A DNA stretch of 11,794 bases. Origin: Monoraphidium neglectum (Eukaryota > Chlorophyta > Chlorophyceae > Sphaeropleales > Selenastraceae). The DNA lies in NCBI RefSeq assembly GCF_000611645.1, contig NW_014012970.1, forward strand, positions 1 to 11,794. Direction: 5' to 3'. How positions within the stretch are numbered: position 1 is the stretch's first letter; every line of letters starts with the position of its first letter. Below the pieces are notes generated by a model that ran no database searches, was not told where the DNA came from, and was given only the letters and a program-made list of their open reading frames with translations. The position numbers and the translations under genes were made by a program. Positions 8,005-11,794 of the stretch are shown here, in pieces.

Positions 8005-8597
8005 CGTGCCAGGATCAAAGCGAGGAAGGCAGTTGACGCTCCTGGTGGGATCTCTGGATTTGTTGCGTCCGCAACACGCAAGAAGGAGGATCGAGAGAGG
8101 GTAAAACCGATGTGGATCAACGCGCTAGGCGATCACGGATGACTTTCAATGGGTGTGGAGCTGCGGTGGGTGACTGGTTGGGGGGGGAGGGTCCACAGTG
8201 AGTCCTCAGCTCGTGACTCGATCAGTACCGCATCTGGTCGCAATTGCAATTTGATTGGTTTGCATTCATTCGAATTGCAGGGTGGTTCCTTTCCCCAGGC
8301 ACGCGCATTATTGCAGGACTGGTGTTGCCATGCCTCGCGTTCGACCTTACCCGTTGTGCCAACCTGTCAATTGATAATAAACACGCCTCTTGATCGTGAC
8401 TGCCCGGCTGACTGCTTTGGTCCTGTTATTGTAGGTGGGCCACCCACCCATTGTCGGATCACACCCACCCTGGTCGTCATTGTAGCAACAACGCGAGCCC
8501 AACGACGCGAGCCAGGGTCGCAGGCAGCTTTGTGGGCCATCCAGTGCAGACGGGCGAGGTGCCGTAGCCAGTGGCGGACGCGCTGCAGCGACGCACG
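8005..8597. promoter_or_regulatory. Shared divergent promoter region between the coiled-coil protein and CLC genes
   Basis: These 593 bp separate two ATGs pointing outward, so they must hold both promoters and both 5' UTRs. Seen: an AT-richer core at about 8218-8400 inside GC-rich flanks; the 8-bp palindrome GCAATTGC at 8240-8247 and a related GAATTGCA at 8272-8279; an ATTGG (CCAAT on the minus strand) at 8252-8256; a TATA-like run AATTGATAATAAA at 8369-8381; a 9-bp direct repeat ACGCGAGCC at 8491-8499 and 8505-8513; and a G-rich run around 8178-8190. Transcription start sites cannot be placed from sequence alone. Confidence 0.7.
8062..8075 (-). repeat. Perfect 6-bp inverted repeat in the 5' leader of the coiled-coil gene
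   Basis: GTTGCG and CGCAAC are separated by two bases, 58 bp upstream of the ATG at 8004. It could form a tight stem-loop in the 5' UTR, or be a palindromic protein site. No function is shown. Confidence 0.45.
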
Positions 8598-11500
8598 ATG
8601 CTGCGGCCGACAGGCATCGGCCTGAGCGGCACGCACGCCAGCCCCGGCACCAGCGAAGCCACTCAGCCGATGCGGCACACCCCACGGCTGATGCTCCGGG
8701 CGCTGAGGCAGCGGCAGCGACCGAGCGCGTGCCGCGCCGCGGGAGCAAGTCCTGCCGTCTTATCCGCGCTTCACATGGCATGGCCGCACGCACGCAGCGC
8801 CAAGCCCGGCCACCCGCGATGGGCCTGCTGCGCGCTGTCGCCGCACAGCCCAAGCGGGAGCCCGGCAAGCATCAGCAGCGTGGACGGCGGAGACCCCGCC
8901 GCCGCAGCGCCAACGGCAGCGGCGCAACCGCCGGACGCCCTGGCAGCGCCGCCATCCGCCAGCAGCGGCGGCGGCGGGCCGGCGCCGTCGATGCTTTCCT
9001 CCGCGATCCAGGCGGCCATCAATGGCAGCACCAGCGGCGGCGGGGGCGGCGGCGATTGGGACGATTCCGGGGCGTCCGCACCCCGCGCGCTGGCGACTTC
9101 TGGCGGCGGGGAGCCCGCGGCCAACCTGAAGAATGGCAGCGGCAGGGGCTCTGCGGCGGTGAGGACAATCCTGGCGCCGTTCCCTGCCGGCGACGCACCG
9201 CCGCCGCCGCCAGTGCAGCAGCAGCAGCAGCTGGAGCAGCTACAGCAGCAGCAGCAGCAGCCCGAGGACGACAGCGGGCGCGCTGGGGGCAGCAGCCGGG
9301 CGGCGGAGGAGCGCGCGCGGCGCGCCGCTGGTGGCGTAGACACACGGGACGACAGCGGCAGCGCGTTCAGCCTGAGCAGCAGCAGCAGCACCAGCAGCAG
9401 CACCAGCAGCAGCATGGCCGTGTCCGACCCCCTCGACGGCGGCGGCGAGGCACCCCCCGATGACGCCGGCGTGGGAGGCGGCAGCATGAAGCGCCGCCTG
9501 CTGCAGCGGCGCAACGGCGCCGCGCCCGGCAACGGCCGCGGCCTCGGCGCCCTGACCGGCCTCGGCGGCGGCTCGCCAGCCCCCGGCGCCTCGCCGTCCG
9601 GCGCCTCGGCCCAAGGCGACCCGAAGGCCGAGGGCGGGGGCGGGGAGGGGGAGGGGGGCATACCCCTGCTGGGGTCCCTGGGGCGCCTGCTGTCAGATAG
9701 AGAGGACCTGGTGACGCTTTTTTACGCCATGGCCACGGGCGTGGTCGTGGCCGGCAGCGTCTTCTTTTTCGACGTGTCCATCCAGTACATCCACGACCTG
9801 CCCGACATCCTGGCGGTGAGACGAGAAGCCGCCCAGAAGCTGCATGGGAGCTCCGCGAGAGGGCCGCCGACGGCGGGCGGGCGGGCGGCTCGGGGGCGGG
9901 GTCGGCCGCCGCGAGGCCGAGATGGCGGAAGGTCGCGCCGGACAGGCGGCGGGCTTTGCCAACGCCGCTGCCGCTGCTCGGCAAAAGTCGAGCTTGCATT
10001 CAATCGCACTGACGGTGTGACCGCCGCAGCCCCCGCACTCGCTCGCCCCAGGCGCACCGTTCTGCTCCGCCCACCCCCCATCCCGACCTCAACCCCACCC
10101 CAAATCCGCCCCGTGCCCAGAACCTCCACGTCGGCGGCGGCCGCGCCACAGGGCTGGTCCTCGGCGACCTGGCCATCCCCTTCCGCTGCATCATGCCCAT
10201 CGGCGCCGGCTTCGCGGTCGCGGCGCTGCAGAGCCGCGGCTTCGCGCCGGGGCTCAAGTTTTTGACGCGCGCCATCGAGGGCGTAGTGGATGACAGCAAA
10301 AACGCGACCCTGCCGCAGGATTACGGCCAGGTGTGCGCCCGCGGCCGCTGGTTCGTCCTTTCCGCGTCGCCTCGGGCCGCAGTATCGTCGCGGCGACGGC
10401 GGGGGCCGGGGGCGGCGCCGGCTGTTGATGTCTTGCAGAACGCCGGGGGCGCCGGCTGCGTGTGGCGTGGGGGTCTGTTGGGGGGCGTTGGCGACTGGGG
10501 AACTTGGGTGCTGGGGATTGCCGGCGCGTATTCGGGTGGGGGCGCATTGTGTTCGTGTGATTGTGTGTGAGTGTTTTTGACAATATGTGCGCACGTGTGC
10601 ACCGGCACTTTTGCATGTATGCACAGGCGTAGCCCGTGGCGCGGCGCTGGCCTGCAGCGATCGGGGCCGCGCAGGCCAGGGTACATGCGGCTCGTGGGAA
10701 GCAGCATGTCTGCTGCACACGCATGCACTCCGTCTGCCCACCCAAAGCCCATCCTCCACCCAGGCCTCCCTAGCGCCCATGCCCCATCCTGCACCCGCAA
10801 CCCCCCAATCCCTATCCCAGGTGTTCCGCAAGGCCGCCGCCTCCGCCATCACGCTCGGCAGCGGCGCGTCCCTTGGCCCCGAGGCGCCCAGCGTGGAGCT
10901 GGGGGCCAACACGGCGGCCGTCCTGGCTCCGAAGCACCTCAGCAAGCGGCGGCAACGGATGCTGGTCGCCGCTGGCGCCGCAGCGGGTGGGTCGGCCCCA
11001 GCAGCGCGACCTGGATGATTGCTCCCAACCACAATTGTTGGCCGCGATGCGGCGCTCGATCAGCGGCCCGGCCGGCCCTCGGCGACGCCGCGGTCCTCCG
11101 CGACTCCCATGGTTTATCACTCCCACTAACCACCCATCCGGGCGCAACCCTTGAACACATGCACACGTGTGCACCTTCCACACTTTATATTCCCCCCCCC
11201 CACACACACACACAGACATGCACTTTCACATTCACACACATGCATACACTCTCACACAAATGCTTACACGCACAAAATTACACCCATGTACACGCCCACC
11301 CCCTCCCCAGGCGTCTCCGCCGCGTTCGACGCCCCCACCAGCGGCGCCCTCTTCGCCGTCGAGTTCGTCCTCAAGTCCTCGCGCCTCGGCCTCGACCGCC
11401 TGTCCACGTCCGTCGTGTTTGCGTCCACGTCAGTGGCGGCCGGCGTGGTCGGCTTCCTGCGCAGCGAGGGCCGCGCGCTGGGGATCGCAGGCGTGTCGCA

Positions 11501-11794
11501 GCACCTGGTGGGCCGGATCCCCTATTTCAGCATCCAGCCGAACCTCCTGATCGACGTGCTGCAGGTGAGGGGGCTGGCCGGGGGATCCCCCAGGGGCGCC
11601 GCCGGCCCTGAGGGCGCGGCTGGCTGGGAGTGCGGCGGGCAGCACGCAGCCCGAGGCGCCGGCAGGGGTGCCCGGGGCCTCCCTCTGGCTGTCCGCCTCT
11701 CTTGCAGATGTCGCGGGTGCCACGGGTTTCACAATCCTCACGTTTCTTACCAATCTATTGGCGTGCGCCATCAACACACCACCAACCCCAACAC
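8598..11794 (+). CDS. CLC-family chloride channel/transporter, organellar (CLC-e-like) type (3' part outside window)
   Basis: Membrane anion channel or exchanger of the CLC family. Exons: 8598-9815, 10121-10330, 10821-10986, 11311-11564, with phases 0, 0, 1, 0 and GT-AG borders; the gene then runs off the window. The ATG at 8598 is the first in frame after an in-frame TAG at 8565-8567 and has A at -3. 616 residues are in view. Residues 1-65 are Arg/Ala/Ser-rich with few acidic residues, compatible with a transit peptide. Up to about 365 the chain is low-complexity. The first membrane helix is about 372-391 (LFYAMATGVVVAGSVFFFD). Family evidence: LGSGASLGPEAPSVELGAN (488-506) matches the anion-selectivity helix (GREGP in bacterial CLC), followed by LVAAGAAAGVSAAFDAP and TSGALFAVEF. 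E497 aligns with the gating glutamate, while F550 occupies the proton-glutamate position. The C-terminal helices and any CBS domains are outside. A plant CLC-e-like thylakoid location is inferred from the motif form and the N-terminus. Confidence 0.9.
9216..9260 (+). repeat. CAG-repeat tract encoding poly-Gln in the CLC protein
   Basis: Five CAG codons (9216-9230), then Leu, Glu, Gln, Leu, then six CAG codons (9243-9260), giving a Gln-rich segment at residues 207-221. Near-pure codon repetition points to replication slippage rather than conserved sequence. It is preceded by a CCG-repeat poly-Pro segment at about 9198-9212. Confidence 0.9.
9375..9413 (+). repeat. AGC-repeat tract encoding poly-Ser in the CLC protein
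   Basis: Runs of five, three and three AGC codons separated by single ACC codons, encoding Ser/Thr at residues 260-272. As with the Gln tract, the identical codons indicate microsatellite growth within coding sequence. Confidence 0.9.
10331..10820 (+). other. Intron 2 of the CLC gene with GT-rich middle
   Basis: 490 bp, the longest intron in the window, between YGQ and VFRKAAAS. It has a G-rich first half, a GT-rich stretch at about 10547-10575 and a C/T-rich run up to the acceptor at 10819-10820. Borders are GTGTGC and CCAG. No coding segment is supported. Confidence 0.75.
10987..11310 (+). other. Intron 3 of the CLC gene with CA microsatellite
   Basis: 324 bp interrupting a Gly codon in the conserved AAGAAAG/VSAAFDAP block. 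The second half is dominated by CA repeats and a short poly-C run, then CCCTCCCCAG. Splicing exactly at 10986/11311 rebuilds the family motif, which fixes both borders. Confidence 0.85.
11192..11214 (+). repeat. Poly-C plus (CA)7 microsatellite
   Basis: Ten C residues at 11192-11201 lead into (CA)7 at 11201-11214, and CA-rich sequence continues to about 11294. It lies in intron 3 of the CLC gene, near the acceptor. Confidence 0.9.
11565..11794 (+). other. CLC gene, start of intron 4; possible next exon unresolved
   Basis: The GTGAGG donor follows exon 4 (ending LLIDVLQ) in phase 0. A good acceptor (CTCTTGCAG) ends at 11706, but the phase-0 translation after it (MSRVPRVSQSSRF...) does not look like the hydrophobic helix expected next in a CLC protein. 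The hydrophobic reading there is in a frame that does not match the phase of exon 4. The next true exon may begin beyond the window. Confidence 0.5.

Noticed and set aside
7453..8142. Plus-strand open frame across the first exon of the coiled-coil gene
   Set aside because: It is the complement of exon 1, which has a good start, a presequence-like N-terminus and phase-consistent splicing to six further exons; the plus frame has only Arg/Gly-rich content.
8571..8597. Upstream in-frame GTG as the CLC start
   Set aside because: Nuclear genes in such organisms normally start at ATG. The first in-frame ATG is at 8598, after a TAG at 8565-8567.
8771..9661. 296-residue minus-strand open frame with poly-Cys and poly-Leu
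   Set aside because: The Cys and Leu runs are the reverse reading of the CAG and AGC codon repeats in the CLC N-terminus, so it is a shadow frame.
9722..11032. 436-residue open frame on the minus strand opposite the CLC gene
   Set aside because: It crosses exons and introns of the CLC gene whose motifs are unmistakable, has Arg/Pro/Ala-rich composition typical of antisense GC-rich DNA, and shows no domain.
11707..11794. Fifth CLC exon beginning at 11707
   Set aside because: The acceptor is good, but the phase-compatible translation lacks the expected hydrophobic character, while the hydrophobic reading needs a different phase; left unresolved.

Overview
The window looks like nuclear DNA of a eukaryote, most likely a GC-rich chlorophyte green alga. 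The support is very high GC in coding exons, densely interrupted genes with introns of roughly 180-490 bp, GT-AG splicing throughout, Ala/Gly/Gln/Ser-rich low-complexity protein segments, and proteins with chloroplast-type N-termini. The genus cannot be named from the sequence alone. There is no bacterial operon, rRNA, tRNA, CRISPR array or recognisable transposon.

Three protein-coding genes can be assembled by joining exons whose phases agree at every junction. (1) Positions 1-3267, minus strand, 5'-complete but cut off by the left edge: a translational GTPase of the GTPBP1/GTPBP2 family, with eight exons and about 419 residues in view. (2) Positions 5099-8004, minus strand, complete: a 304-residue unknown protein with a probable plastid/thylakoid presequence, an acidic Ala/Pro domain without basic residues, and a C-terminal coiled coil built from very small exons. 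(3) Positions 8598 to the right edge, plus strand, 5'-complete but cut off on the right: a CLC-family chloride channel/transporter with a long low-complexity N-terminal extension, four exons and 616 residues in view. It most resembles the organellar (plant CLC-e-like) branch.

Layout: genes 1 and 2 are in tandem on the minus strand, separated by 1831 bp (3268-5098) that must hold the 3' UTR of gene 2 and the promoter/5' UTR of gene 1. No convincing gene was found there. Genes 2 and 3 are divergent and share 593 bp (8005-8597), which therefore holds both promoters. Both proteins of this divergent pair look plastid-targeted, so co-regulation is possible but not shown. Introns carry microsatellites and short tandem repeats.

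No previously undescribed multi-gene system is evident. The points most worth a second look are: the uncharacterised acidic/coiled-coil plastid protein with in-frame skippable mini-exons and an internal motif duplication; the CLC protein, which keeps the gating glutamate but has Phe at the proton-glutamate position; its long CAG/AGC-repeat-encoded N-terminus; and the strict GTG...CAG intron borders.
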